Assembly: GCF_025143825.1 (NCBI RefSeq)
Contig: NZ_CP083560.1
Coordinates: 806,001 to 870,000 of the forward strand
DNA: 64,000 nucleotides
Source: Sulfitobacter sp. S223
GTDB lineage: Bacteria; Pseudomonadota; Alphaproteobacteria; Rhodobacterales; Rhodobacteraceae
Direction of reading: 5' to 3'
Under the pieces are notes generated by a model. The model made no database searches, had not been told where the DNA came from, and was given only the letters and a program-made list of their open reading frames with translations. The position numbers were made by a program, and so were the translations under genes. Shown piece after piece: positions 8,878-17,785 of the stretch (position 1 is the first letter of the stretch; every line of letters starts with the position of its first letter).

Positions 8878-9513
8878 ATGAGCGATCAATACCTCACCGT
8901 AGTGGATCACCCGCTGGTACAGCATAAGCTGACCATCATGCGCGACCGCGATACGCCCACGGCGGTCTTCCGCCAGCTGCTGCGCGAGATCAGCCAGCTT
9001 TTGGCCTATGAGGTCACGCGCAATCTGGCGATGACGACCAAGAAGATCGAAACGCCCATGCAGACAATGGATGCGCCAACGCTGGATGGTAAAAAGCTTG
9101 CCCTGATCAGCATTCTGCGCGCCGGTAACGGTTTGCTGGACGGTGTGCTGGAGCTTATCCCTTCGGCGCGGGTAGGGTTTGTTGGTCTGTACCGCGATGA
9201 AGAAACGCTGAAGCCGGTCCAATACTATTTTAAAGTGCCCGAAGGCATGGATGACCGACTGGTTATCGCCGTGGACCCGATGCTGGCGACAGGCAACTCA
9301 TCCGTCGCCGCTATTGATTTGCTCAAAGAAGCCGGCGCGACGAATATTCGCTTTTTGTGTTTGCTTGCCTCACCCGAGGGTATCGAGCGGATGAAAGAAG
9401 CGCATCCAGATGTGCCAATTGTCACCGCATCCGTCGATGATGGCCTGAATGAGTTGGGTTATATCATGCCTGGTCTTGGTGATGCGGGTGACCGGATGTT
9501 CGGCACCAAATAG
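8878..9513 (+). CDS. upp: Uracil phosphoribosyltransferase
   Basis: Makes UMP from uracil and PRPP, completing pyrimidine salvage with the three genes upstream. It is 211 residues with the PRPP-binding loop [11 protein letters not shown] at about 132-142 and the conserved C-terminal [11 protein letters not shown] that binds uracil. An AAGGAG site precedes the ATG. A weak hairpin about 85 bases after the stop may end the operon. Confidence 0.97.
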   Translation: MSDQYLTVVDHPLVQHKLTIMRDRDTPTAVFRQLLREISQLLAYEVTRNLAMTTKKIETPMQTMDAPTLDGKKLALISILRAGNGLLDGVLELIPSARVGFVGLYRDEETLKPVQYYFKVPEGMDDRLVIAVDPMLATGNSSVAAIDLLKEAGATNIRFLCLLASPEGIERMKEAHPDVPIVTASVDDGLNELGYIMPGLGDAGDRMFGTK

Positions 9514-9598
9514 CACATCAGCTCGCCCGTATCGATCCAGCCGCAAGCTGGAATGGTTCAGGTGAGTCTTAAATGCCAGCTAATCTGTTAAATTTGAG

Positions 9599-9618
9599 GC
9601 GATTGTTCACGCAATCGC
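9599..9618 (+). terminator. Possible terminator or operator after upp
   Basis: Perfect seven-base inverted repeat GCGATTG/CAATCGC with a six-base loop, followed by only TTTA. It is 85 bases after upp and 55 before the next gene, so it could be a weak terminator or a binding site for the next promoter. Confidence 0.35.
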
Positions 9619-9672
9619 TTTACTCAACAGGTTTGGTTTGACATTCTGCCACAATATTCTGTGGGGGCTCTC

Positions 9673-11058
9673 ATGAAACTAACTAGACTTGTCACTATCG
9701 CATTAATCTTGGGGTCTGGCAGCATCGGCGCGCTTTCGGCGCAAAGTTTTCCAGGCAGCACTCCGTCAGAGTTCCCGCCGACGTCTTACAAGGGCAAGCA
9801 ATACGTCGACAGCCAAGGCTGTGTGTTCATTCGTGCAGGTATTGACGGCAACGTGTCCTGGGTGCCGCGTGTCACGCGCAAGCGTACCGGCGTCTGCGGG
9901 TTCAAGCCGACCTTCGCAGGTGAAGTGACACCACCACCGGAGCCGGTAGAGACGGCCGCTGTGACGCAGATTACAAATCCCACACCCGCGCCGAAGCCAA
10001 AAGCGGTAGCCAAGCCAAAGCCAAAGCCGAAGGCAGTGGCCGCAGCCCCCAAGCCCAAACCGAAGCCCAAAGTCGTGCGTCAGGTTGCGCAGCAAGCGCC
10101 GCTGATCGTTGAAAAACCAATGCAGGCTCCGGCCCCGGTTCTGAAAACATCCCGGGTTGCGGTAGCGGGACAAACAGCATGCCCCAATCGGTCACCGATT
10201 GCGCAGCAATACATGCGGGCAGGGAGGTCTGCGGTACGTTGTGGCCCGCAAGCGGCGCCCATCGTCGGCGCACGTATTTCCAGCGCACCCACACCGCGAG
10301 CAGCCACCGCAAAGGTTTCGCAACGAAATGCGGCAACTGCGCAACGCCCTGTGCAGGTCTCCCCGACCACACGGATCGTGCCGCGGCACGTCGCGGTGAA
10401 CCGTGTGAATACAACAAATGTCAAAGTCCCAAGTGGCTATAAAAGCGTTTGGGAAGATGATCGCCTGAACCCGAACCGTGCAGAGCAGTCTTTGGCAGGT
10501 CATAAAGCGATGACCATGATCTGGACATCAACCGTGCCGCGCCGTTTGATCAATCAGGCCAGTGGCGCTGACGTGACGGCCTCTGTGCCACTGGTTTACC
10601 CTTACACGGATTATGTGCAGCAACAGCGTGAATTGGGCGAGGTGACAATCGTCAAACGTAACGGGCAAACGCTCAAGCGGATCGTGCGTTCTGTGACCAG
10701 CATAGTTGACCCAGAGCCGGGGCAGGCGCGCGTGGCGACTGTGCCGCGTAAACCGGTCTATTCCAGCCGCTCTACCGCACCCAAGGCTTCAACCCAGGCC
10801 ACGGCCAAGCGTGTACAGCCCAAGGCTGAAGTGGCTGGTCGCGGTTACGTTCAGGTGGGCCGGTTCTCTGATGCGGCTTCAGCGCAGCGTCAGGCGAAGA
10901 AAATCCAGCGGATGGGTCTTCCGGTGCGGATCGGCGTTTCGAACCGCGGTGGTCAAACGTCGCGTCTTGTGATCGCAGGCCCGTTCGCAGGGGAGCGTGA
11001 TGTGAAACGTGTCATCAACCGCTTGCGCAGTGCAGGGTTCAACGCCACGGCGCGCTAG
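9673..11058 (+). CDS. Exported SPOR-domain protein with Pro/Lys-rich linker
   Basis: 461 residues. An N-terminal signal peptide (about 1-23, ending ALSA) directs it to the envelope. Residues about 43-76 hold a small cysteine-pair module (C50 and C75, in YVDSQGC and RTGVC). Residues about 85-135 are a linker of PKPKPK repeats, and the middle is basic and low in predicted structure. The C-terminal 70 residues (GYVQVGRFSDAASAQRQA onward) are a SPOR domain, which binds peptidoglycan lacking stem peptides at division sites. A GTG at 9661 is in frame, but the ATG at 9673 follows GGGGG and begins the signal peptide. Likely a cell-wall or division-associated protein; its partner is unknown. Confidence 0.8.
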   Translation: MKLTRLVTIALILGSGSIGALSAQSFPGSTPSEFPPTSYKGKQYVDSQGCVFIRAGIDGNVSWVPRVTRKRTGVCGFKPTFAGEVTPPPEPVETAAVTQITNPTPAPKPKAVAKPKPKPKAVAAAPKPKPKPKVVRQVAQQAPLIVEKPMQAPAPVLKTSRVAVAGQTACPNRSPIAQQYMRAGRSAVRCGPQAAPIVGARISSAPTPRAATAKVSQRNAATAQRPVQVSPTTRIVPRHVAVNRVNTTNVKVPSGYKSVWEDDRLNPNRAEQSLAGHKAMTMIWTSTVPRRLINQASGADVTASVPLVYPYTDYVQQQRELGEVTIVKRNGQTLKRIVRSVTSIVDPEPGQARVATVPRKPVYSSRSTAPKASTQATAKRVQPKAEVAGRGYVQVGRFSDAASAQRQAKKIQRMGLPVRIGVSNRGGQTSRLVIAGPFAGERDVKRVINRLRSAGFNATAR

Positions 11059-11072
11059 GAACATTCAACTGT

Positions 11073-11789
11073 TTAACGGGATGGCCTGTCGGAGAGGATC
11101 CGGCGGGCCATTTCTTTTGCCCAAGCGGCATAAATGACGGGTCCGGGATGAAAGCCGTCTTCAGCCATGTCGCGTGAATCCAGCGTCTCGGGGAGGGGCA
11201 CATAGGCGCAATCAGGCTCAGATTCGATTGCCGTAAGTAGCGCTGCGTCAAACCGCAGGGCGCGCCGCCCCAACAGCCAGCGCAGCGGATCAGGGAGCAG
11301 TGGAAAAGCACCAATAGGCGGAACCTGAGATATATAGAGCCGCTGTGCGCCAGTCCGGTCGCGTAGCAACGCGCGCAGTTTACGATGGGAACGGAGCCAA
11401 CCTACCAGCGGACCACCACGTGTAACATCGTTCACGCCCAAGACGACAATCACTACGTCAAAAGCGCGCAACTCAGCCTCTTCCAAACGCTTTAACGTCG
11501 TCGGCGTTGTCGCACCGGTACTGGCGATCAGTTGCCAGTCAACTGTGTGATGTGCAGCAAGGGAAGAGACAAGTTGCCCTGTAAGGGCGCTATCTTGCGT
11601 GTCTGTACCCACACCTGCCGCAGAGCTGTCACCGATAATCAGCACTCCAAGATCAGGGCCTTGGCCGCTGCGGCCTTTCCTGGGGCCGCTCGCCTCTGGC
11701 AGGCGCAAGGCGCGTTTACGCAGAAGTATCGCTTGAACCAATAAGAGTGGTGAAAGGGCCGCTGCCACCAGCACATCGGCCCGGCTCAT
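11073..11789 (-). CDS. SGNH/GDSL-type hydrolase with N-terminal membrane segment
   Basis: 238 residues. A hydrophobic helix (about 6-24) is followed by a basic stretch and the GDSL block IIGDSSAAGVG with catalytic Ser near 55. The oxyanion motif GVNDVTRG and the C-terminal DGFHPG, which supplies the Asp and His, complete the SGNH esterase/lipase set. The substrate is unknown. A GTG at 11819 would lengthen it, but the ATG at 11789 overlaps the upstream stop as ATGA, typical of a coupled pair, so I chose it. It is co-transcribed with the membrane protein at 11786-12799. Confidence 0.78.
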   Translation of the reverse strand: MSRADVLVAAALSPLLLVQAILLRKRALRLPEASGPRKGRSGQGPDLGVLIIGDSSAAGVGTDTQDSALTGQLVSSLAAHHTVDWQLIASTGATTPTTLKRLEEAELRAFDVVIVVLGVNDVTRGGPLVGWLRSHRKLRALLRDRTGAQRLYISQVPPIGAFPLLPDPLRWLLGRRALRFDAALLTAIESEPDCAYVPLPETLDSRDMAEDGFHPGPVIYAAWAKEMARRILSDRPSR

Positions 11790-12799
11790 CCGCCGCAGAT
11801 ACCTTGCAGGCGCAACCACGTGCTGTCAGCGATGAGCGGTTCGGTATTTTGCCCCTGCATCGGATCGCCTTCAATCAAGGCAAGCACGGTTTCGCCCGTG
11901 ATATCCCGCGCACGGGCATATGGGGTCGCGCGAACATCGGAAGCTTCAAAAAGCGCAAGCAAGTTTGTCGTGTCTGGCTCTGATCTGGGGTTGGTCATCA
12001 GATGTTCAGCATAGGAATCCAGTGCGGCGTCAGAAACATCGCCGGTTGTGAGCAGGCGGAAGTTCTCCCATGGTCCCACGACATCCAGCAATTCCGCGAG
12101 CGAGTCACGCTCGACCTGCAAAGCAAGCTCGGACAGAATATAGCCGGCCGCAACATCGGGCTCTTCCCAATCCTCGAACACCGAACGGTCCAGCACAATC
12201 ACGCCGCCGGGCAGATGCAATGCAGGGCGGCCCAAGGCCGGTACCACCGCCAGCTTAACTGTTTCAAGCCGACCGCCAAGGCGGCGCAGCGCGCGCAAAC
12301 CCGCGGGATCATTGCAAAGCGGACCGGTCACCCGCTCCATCCGTTCGATCAGGGCAACACCAAGTGCTTCGCGCTTGACCTGTGGCACAACGCGAAGGGT
12401 GTTGTCCCGCATCGCACCGGGCAGCCAGAAGATCATCAGCCCTGCAACCGTTGCGCCGGAAAGTCCAACCCCCAACCAGCGTAAGCGCCCCGGACGGGGG
12501 CGACTTTTGGCAATTGCCGCACGCAGGGTCTCAATGGCTTCCACCATCGCTGTTTCGTCCTCGGGAAGCTCAAGCGTTTCACCGTCGTCGCCGTCCGGGT
12601 GATAGATGGCGGGAAGGGTGCCGGGGTTGGAACGGGCCACAGCGGCTAACGACCAATGCGCGATCGCCTGATCATTCATGTCAGAAATCATCAGTGTCGC
12701 ATTCCCGATCGATACAATCACCTCGCGCCGCTGCCCGTCAGGGGCAGGGCGCCAGAGGCCTGTGGCCTCAAGGCGGTCATATTTGGTTAACGCGGTCAT
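11786..12799 (-). CDS. Membrane protein with degenerate M48-peptidase-like domain
   Basis: 337 residues. About 100 N-terminal soluble residues, including a beta-rich stretch, precede one transmembrane helix (about 108-127) and a C-terminal domain. In that domain LPGGVIVLDRSVF (196-208) followed by GYILSELALQ (219-228) resembles the LPGG...VLAHELGH region of M48 metallopeptidases. The zinc motif HExxH is replaced by S223-E-L-A-L227, so both histidines are missing and peptidase activity is unlikely. No function can be named. The stop overlaps the start of the SGNH hydrolase gene, so the two are translated together. Confidence 0.6.
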   Translation of the reverse strand: MTALTKYDRLEATGLWRPAPDGQRREVIVSIGNATLMISDMNDQAIAHWSLAAVARSNPGTLPAIYHPDGDDGETLELPEDETAMVEAIETLRAAIAKSRPRPGRLRWLGVGLSGATVAGLMIFWLPGAMRDNTLRVVPQVKREALGVALIERMERVTGPLCNDPAGLRALRRLGGRLETVKLAVVPALGRPALHLPGGVIVLDRSVFEDWEEPDVAAGYILSELALQVERDSLAELLDVVGPWENFRLLTTGDVSDAALDSYAEHLMTNPRSEPDTTNLLALFEASDVRATPYARARDITGETVLALIEGDPMQGQNTEPLIADSTWLRLQGICGG

Positions 12800-12857
12800 C
12801 GGGGTGTCTGCTCGGGGTTGTTATAATTGCACATTAGCATTTGAGTGGGGCAGGGCA

Positions 12858-13334
12858 ATGCCAGAGGACACAATGCAGATCAGACCAGCAAAGACAGATG
12901 ACATCGGGGCAATCGCAAAACTATGGCATGCGCAATGGCACAGTGCACACGCGGCCGTGGTAGAGGCAGATTTGGTGCTTTCGCGCGTCGCCGCCGAATT
13001 TGACGCCCGCACCAAGGCGCATTTGCCGCAGACCTATGTGGCTGAGGTAGACGGCGCTTTGGCGGGGTTCTTTATGATTGAGGGGGACGAACTGTATCAG
13101 TTTTACGTCGGAAGCGGTCATCAGGGTAGCGGGCTGGCACAGGGGATGATGGCGCAGGCCGAGGCGCTGCTGCCCAAGCCGCGCGTGTGGTTGGCGTGTA
13201 GCGTCGGCAACGACCGGGCTGCGCGATTTTATGAAAAGTGCGGCTGGCAAAATACAGGCGAGCAAGAACTGGAGGTCGAAACTTCGTCCGGTCCCAAGCC
13301 GGTAAGCATCTGGCGCTTCGAAAAAGAGGTTTAG
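12858..13334 (+). CDS. GNAT family N-acetyltransferase
   Basis: 158 residues with the GNAT fold: N-terminal IRPAKTDDIGAIAKLW, a beta4 strand (LYQFYVGSGHQGSGLA) that holds the acetyl-CoA pyrophosphate loop, and the C-terminal ARFYEKCGWQNTGE signature. The acceptor substrate is unknown. The frame is open far upstream; ATG 12858 (after GGGGCAGGG) and ATG 12873 (after AGAGGA) are both possible, and the fold needs only the latter. It is divergent from the membrane protein gene, with about 58 bases between them. Confidence 0.85.
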   Translation: MPEDTMQIRPAKTDDIGAIAKLWHAQWHSAHAAVVEADLVLSRVAAEFDARTKAHLPQTYVAEVDGALAGFFMIEGDELYQFYVGSGHQGSGLAQGMMAQAEALLPKPRVWLACSVGNDRAARFYEKCGWQNTGEQELEVETSSGPKPVSIWRFEKEV

Positions 13335-13346
13335 GCCGCTGCTGGT

Positions 13347-14975
13347 CTAAAGCGTCGCGGCGAGTTTGCGCAGCTCGAATTTCTGGATTTTGCCGGTCGA
13401 GGTTTTCGGCAACTCTTGAAATACGACTTTCTTGGGCGCTTTGAAACCTGCCAGTGTCTCACGGGTGAAGGCGATCAGGGTTGCTTCGTCCACGAATTCT
13501 CCGGGTTTGAGCTCTACAAAGGCACAGGGCACTTCACCCCACTTCTCATCCGGTTTTGCCACCACTGCCGCCAACATAACGGCATCATGCCCCATCAATG
13601 TGCCTTCGATTTCGACAGAGGAGATATTTTCGCCGCCTGAAATGATAATGTCCTTGGCGCGGTCGGCAATCTGGATATAGCCGTCATCATGCTGAACGGC
13701 GAGATCGCCGGAATGGAAGTACCCGCCTTTGAAAGCCTCTGACGTGGCTTCGGGGTTCTTGAAATATCCTTTCATCACCGAGTTGCCCTGAATCATGATC
13801 TCTCCCTGCGTGGTGCCATCGCGGGGAATTTCGGTCATGTTTTCATCCATGACGGTGATATGTTCCATCATTGGCATCGCGACGCCCTGCCGCGATTTCA
13901 ATGCAGCGAGCGCCTTCTTATCCAGATTTGCCCAATCTGCCGCACGCCAGATACATTCTGTCACGTGCCCGTAGGTTTCGGTCAGGCCGTAGACGTGGGT
14001 GACGTTGAACCCCAAAGCCTCGATTTTGCCTAATGTGGCAGGTGCAGGCGGGGCCCCTGCGGTGAAAACCTCGACCATATGGGTGAACGTGCGGCGTTCC
14101 TGATCGCTGGCGTTGACCATCATGTTAAGCACGATAGGCGCACCGCCGAAATGGGTGACACCTTCATCTGCGATGGCGTCAAAGATAGCTTTGGCCGTAA
14201 TGTCCCGACTGCACACAAGGGTGCCTCCGATCAAGGGCATCATCCATGTGTGGTTCCATCCGTTGCAATGGAACAAAGGCACAATCTGCATGAACACAGG
14301 GTGCAATACCATGCGCCAGCTGATCACGGTGCCCATGGTCATCAGGTAGGCGCCGCGGTGATGATACACCACGCCTTTGGGCCGCCCCGTGGTGCCGGAT
14401 GTATAGTTCAGCGCGAGGCTCTCCCATTCATCCTGTGGCATGATCCAGTCATAATCTTCATTGCCACCGGCAAGCACATCTTCATAGACGGGATGACGCC
14501 CCGTCGCGGGAAAGCCCGCAGCCGCATCGGGTACTTCGATCAGTCGTGGGCTATCCCCCTCCACGCGCAAAGCGGCTGCCTCTGCAAGTTCGATAAACTG
14601 GGTATCGACAAGAGCAACGACCGCGCCGCCATGCTCAAAAATGTAACTCACTGTGTCGACGTCCAGCCGTGTGTTGATGGTGTTCAGCACGGCACCGCAG
14701 GCTGGCACGCCGAAATGTGCCTCTGCCTGTGCGGGTGTATTGGGCAGGAGTGTGGCGACAACATCCCCGCTTCCTACGCCCATACCCGCCAGCGCCGAGG
14801 CAAGCCGGCTGCACCGCGCGTGATATTGTGCATAGGTGACGCGGTGGTCCCCGTAGATTACCGCTGTATGACCGGCAAAGACATCGGCCGCGCGCCGCAG
14901 ATGGGACAGCGGGCTGAGAGGAACATAATTGGCGGCACATTTCTCCAACCCGGTTTCGTCTTTCATCCAGCCCAT
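13347..14975 (-). CDS. AMP-forming acyl-CoA synthetase
   Basis: 542 residues of the adenylate-forming family. It has the ATP P-loop YTSGTTGRPKG, the A5 motif YGLTETYGH, the A7-A8 region FHSGDLAVQHDDGY and ISGGENISS, and the catalytic-lysine motif PKTSTGK near the C-terminus. Overall it resembles the AAE-type acyl-activating enzymes that use medium or branched acids; the chain-length preference cannot be read from sequence. It does not look like the characterised DmdB proteins. AGGGAGGG precedes the ATG. Monocistronic, convergent with the acetyltransferase gene. Confidence 0.88.
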   Translation of the reverse strand: MGWMKDETGLEKCAANYVPLSPLSHLRRAADVFAGHTAVIYGDHRVTYAQYHARCSRLASALAGMGVGSGDVVATLLPNTPAQAEAHFGVPACGAVLNTINTRLDVDTVSYIFEHGGAVVALVDTQFIELAEAAALRVEGDSPRLIEVPDAAAGFPATGRHPVYEDVLAGGNEDYDWIMPQDEWESLALNYTSGTTGRPKGVVYHHRGAYLMTMGTVISWRMVLHPVFMQIVPLFHCNGWNHTWMMPLIGGTLVCSRDITAKAIFDAIADEGVTHFGGAPIVLNMMVNASDQERRTFTHMVEVFTAGAPPAPATLGKIEALGFNVTHVYGLTETYGHVTECIWRAADWANLDKKALAALKSRQGVAMPMMEHITVMDENMTEIPRDGTTQGEIMIQGNSVMKGYFKNPEATSEAFKGGYFHSGDLAVQHDDGYIQIADRAKDIIISGGENISSVEIEGTLMGHDAVMLAAVVAKPDEKWGEVPCAFVELKPGEFVDEATLIAFTRETLAGFKAPKKVVFQELPKTSTGKIQKFELRKLAATL

Positions 14976-15084
14976 TTGCAGCCCTCCCTGACAAGATTAT
15001 TGCGCATACGTCCCAGCACGATATGCAGGGAGCGGAAATATGCAATCACCAAGATGGTGAAGCTGAGGGGTAGGGGCGTTTAGG

Positions 15085-16026
15085 ATGAGTGATACCACGT
15101 TGCGGCCAGGACTTGCGGCGCTCTCTATTCTTGGTGGAATGTTTACGCTGGGTATCACCGATAACTTTGTGCCGTACATCTCTGAAACCGGTTCATTGTG
15201 GCAGTTCCATATGGTGCGCGGGATCATGGCGCTCGTGATGTTGGGGCTGATCGCAGGGATGGGTTTTGGCGTGATCAGGCCGATAAGCTGGCGGGCGGTG
15301 CTGGGGCGCAGCCTGTTTCCGGCCACGGCCATGCTTATCTATTTCGGCTGCCTTTCTGTGCTGCCGATCGGTGTCGTGGTGGCAGGACTGTTCACGGCGC
15401 CGCTGTTTGTGCTGTTGATTTCGGTCGTATTTCAGGGCGCGCGGGTTGGACCTGTGCGGATTGGGGGGGTGCTTCTTGGCTTTGTCGGCGCTCTTTTGGT
15501 GATTCAGCCTGATCCAAGCGCGTTGGATCCGGTTGCATTTCTGCCGATTGTGGCCGGGATGTTGTATGCCATCGGGGCTGTTGTCACACGGCTTTGGTGC
15601 GCACAGGAGGGAACCATTGCGCTGTCGGCGGGCTTCTTCGGGATGCTGACCATTTTCGGTGCCGTTGGTCTGGTCGTGTTGCCTGTCGGCGGGCCCGAAG
15701 GGTTTGACGGTTTTGTTGAACGGGGCTGGGTGCCGCTGACAGCTGCCATGTGGTTCTGGATCACGGTGCAGGCTGTCGGGTCCATGATCGGGATCGCGCT
15801 TATTTTTCGCGGCTACCTTTTGGGCGATGCAGGATATGTCGCCGTTTTCGAATACTCACTGTTGGTGTTCGCCAGCTTCTGGGCTTGGGTACTTTGGGGT
15901 CAAACAGTCAATCCGATGGCGCTGACTGGGATGGCGATGATTGCGGGGGCCGGTATGGTGATCACCCTACGCACCAAGGAGGCAATGCCTGTGCGTGCAG
16001 TCAAAGTACCCGAGGACGCGCCATGA
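15085..16026 (+). CDS. DMT superfamily (EamA) transporter
   Basis: 313 residues, almost entirely hydrophobic, with about ten predicted membrane helices arranged as two EamA repeats (about 10-145 and 155-297). A conserved PLFVLLISVVFQGARVG-type loop closes the first half. Members export or import small metabolites such as amino acids; the substrate is unknown. The stop overlaps the next start (ATGA at 16023-16026), so it is translationally coupled to the sulfotransferase gene. Confidence 0.85.
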   Translation: MSDTTLRPGLAALSILGGMFTLGITDNFVPYISETGSLWQFHMVRGIMALVMLGLIAGMGFGVIRPISWRAVLGRSLFPATAMLIYFGCLSVLPIGVVVAGLFTAPLFVLLISVVFQGARVGPVRIGGVLLGFVGALLVIQPDPSALDPVAFLPIVAGMLYAIGAVVTRLWCAQEGTIALSAGFFGMLTIFGAVGLVVLPVGGPEGFDGFVERGWVPLTAAMWFWITVQAVGSMIGIALIFRGYLLGDAGYVAVFEYSLLVFASFWAWVLWGQTVNPMALTGMAMIAGAGMVITLRTKEAMPVRAVKVPEDAP

Positions 16027-16673
16027 TCCTGTCTCGTGGCCGCGGCTATCTGTTCATCCATGCACCAAAGACGGGCGGCACCTCTATGTCGCTGGCTTTA
16101 GAGGCGCGGGCCATGAAGGATGATATCATGCTGGGCGATACGCCTAAGGCGCGGCAGCGGCGCAAGCGGACTGACGGGGTCACCTCTGCGGGGCGGTTAT
16201 GGAAACACGCCACTCTTGCTGATCTGGATGGGCTTGTGAAGGAAGATGAACTTGATGCGCTGTTCATCTTTACCATGGTGCGCAACCCTTGGGACCGGAT
16301 GGTGAGCTATTATCATTGGCTACAGGCCCAAAGCTTTGACCATCCATCCGTCGCCCTCGCCAAGCGGCTTGATTTCGAGACATTTGTCGCCCAGCCGATC
16401 ATTGCGCAAAGTTTTACCAACTCTCCGGCGACCTCATATGTGACTGATGCCAAAGGGCGCGAGCGCGCGGATCTATTTATCCGGCTTGAGCATCTAACGC
16501 AGGATATTGCGCCGCTTGAGGCGCATTTGGGCTTCAAGTTGGACATGCCGCACGTAAACCGGAGTACGCGGCTGACCGACTACCGCGTGTCATATACCGA
16601 AGAGAGCCGCGAACGCGTGGCGCAGATGTGCGCGGCGGATATTGCGCAATTTGGCTACCGGTTCGAACACTAG
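16023..16673 (+). CDS. Sulfotransferase family 2-like protein
   Basis: 216 residues. The 5'-phosphosulfate-binding loop is visible as HAPKTGGTSM (13-22), and the 3'-phosphate motif as VRNPWDRMVSYYHW near 91-104; both are typical of carbohydrate (chondroitin-type) sulfotransferases that use PAPS. The acceptor may be an extracellular polysaccharide or a lipid. No polysaccharide genes are adjacent, and the coupling to the DMT transporter is the only contextual hint. Start chosen by the ATGA overlap. Confidence 0.82.
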   Translation: MILSRGRGYLFIHAPKTGGTSMSLALEARAMKDDIMLGDTPKARQRRKRTDGVTSAGRLWKHATLADLDGLVKEDELDALFIFTMVRNPWDRMVSYYHWLQAQSFDHPSVALAKRLDFETFVAQPIIAQSFTNSPATSYVTDAKGRERADLFIRLEHLTQDIAPLEAHLGFKLDMPHVNRSTRLTDYRVSYTEESRERVAQMCAADIAQFGYRFEH

Positions 16674-16937
16674 CAAAGGAATCACATTTCTTTGATTTGA
16701 TGCGGCGGCAGAGACGGAAAAATCCGTGGTTCGCACCTAATTCTTCCAGTTTCACGTGTAGGATTGTCCGAATAATCAACCAAATCTTAGGCCTTTCGGC
16801 TGAATTGTACCTCAGCATGGGGACAATGCCGCAAATCAGCCCCAATCATGGCGCTTACTTGCCCTGAGAATCACGAAAAGTGGTTCCAACAAAACAACGC
16901 ACCACAAAGAGGGTGCAGACTAAGGGGAATGGAAACG

Positions 16938-17609
16938 ATGTTTGGACTGGGTGCAAAAACACAACAACCTGTACACCGCGCAGTTGAGATGAGCGGCGCA
17001 TATGATGGATGTATGGCAACATTGAGCCATGGTCTGATGATCGGCACGCGGGTTGCCAGCAATCTGGGCTGGCGTGCAATTGATGCACTCGCTGTTGGCG
17101 ATAAGGTTCTGACCTTTGATAACGGCATGCAGGAGATCACGGAAATCCGTCGTGCCCACGTCTGGCTGGACGCACCTGAAACGGCCGACATGATGTGGCC
17201 CGTTGTCATTCCTGAAGGGGCGCTGGGCAATCGCGAAGAACTGGTGCTGCTGCCGGACCAAGGCGTGATGATCGAAAGTGATGTAGCACAGGACCTTAAG
17301 GGTGATCCGTTTGCCATCATGACCGCGCATAACCTTGTCGGGCTACGCGGTATCCACCGCCGTCAGCCGATCCAGCGGGTCGAACTGGTTGCCGTGTATT
17401 TTGACCATGACGAAGTTATCTATGCCGAAGGTGGGGCGCTTATCCATTGCCCTGCGGATATGTCGACTTTGGACAAATTCCTTGAGGCTGGTGATCAAAC
17501 CTACGTGGTCTTGACTGGCGAAGAAGCAGAGGAACTGGCATTCCACATCGGTCTTGAAGACAATCTGGAAGAGGCGGCCGCGTTCGAAGGATTCCGCGCC
17601 TCTCTCTAA
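16938..17609 (+). CDS. Hint-domain protein lacking the usual nucleophile
   Basis: 223 residues. Residues about 30-180 match the Hint (hedgehog/intein) fold found in many Rhodobacteraceae proteins: GTRVASNLGWRAIDAL, VGDKVLTFDNG and the late FDHDEVIYAEG block. The canonical Hint block starts C-F-x-x-G-T; here the aligned residues are G-L-M-I-G-T, so the catalytic Cys/Ser is Gly (residue 32). A Cys occurs at 25 but out of register. Autoprocessing is therefore doubtful. ATG 16938 lies ten bases after AAGGGG; ATG 16929 lies too close to it. The gene is monocistronic and ends in a terminator. Confidence 0.78.
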   Translation: MFGLGAKTQQPVHRAVEMSGAYDGCMATLSHGLMIGTRVASNLGWRAIDALAVGDKVLTFDNGMQEITEIRRAHVWLDAPETADMMWPVVIPEGALGNREELVLLPDQGVMIESDVAQDLKGDPFAIMTAHNLVGLRGIHRRQPIQRVELVAVYFDHDEVIYAEGGALIHCPADMSTLDKFLEAGDQTYVVLTGEEAEELAFHIGLEDNLEEAAAFEGFRASL

Positions 17610-17661
17610 GACCAACGCTTAGCAAAGCTTTAGCAATTCAACCATTCCCTATGGTCTTAAA

Positions 17662-17686
17662 GGGGTCGCAAAAGCGGCCCCTTTTT
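17662..17686 (+). terminator. Terminator after the Hint gene
   Basis: GGGGTCGC pairs with GCGGCCCC (one G-T pair) around an AAAA loop and is followed by TTTTT. Confidence 0.8.
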
Positions 17687-17737
17687 CTGTGTTCCAGTGT
17701 CTGTTCCCACGGGCATTGAAGTTTCGCAGCAGGTACG

Positions 17738-17765
17738 AAAAAGGGGCGCCAGAAGCGCCCCTTTT
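17738..17765 (-). terminator. Terminator after fadJ
   Basis: On the minus strand GGGGCGC pairs with GCGCCCC over a five-base loop and is followed by TTTTT. The stop of fadJ lies 21 bases upstream of this hairpin. On the plus strand the stem is followed by TTTT, so it may also back up the Hint-gene terminator. Confidence 0.8.
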
Positions 17766-17785
17766 GATTGGTTATGGTCCGTTGG

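Noticed and set aside
9940..10080. PKPKPK repeat in the SPOR protein as a possible tandem DNA repeat
   Set aside because: It is a low-complexity proline/lysine linker common in such proteins and not a separate genetic element.
13347..14975. Naming the acyl-CoA synthetase DmdB
   Set aside because: The N-terminal region does not look like the characterised DmdB proteins; substrate is unknown.
14079..15083. 334-codon open frame opposite the acyl-CoA synthetase gene
   Set aside because: Shadow; the protein has no domain and its end overlaps an intergenic promoter.
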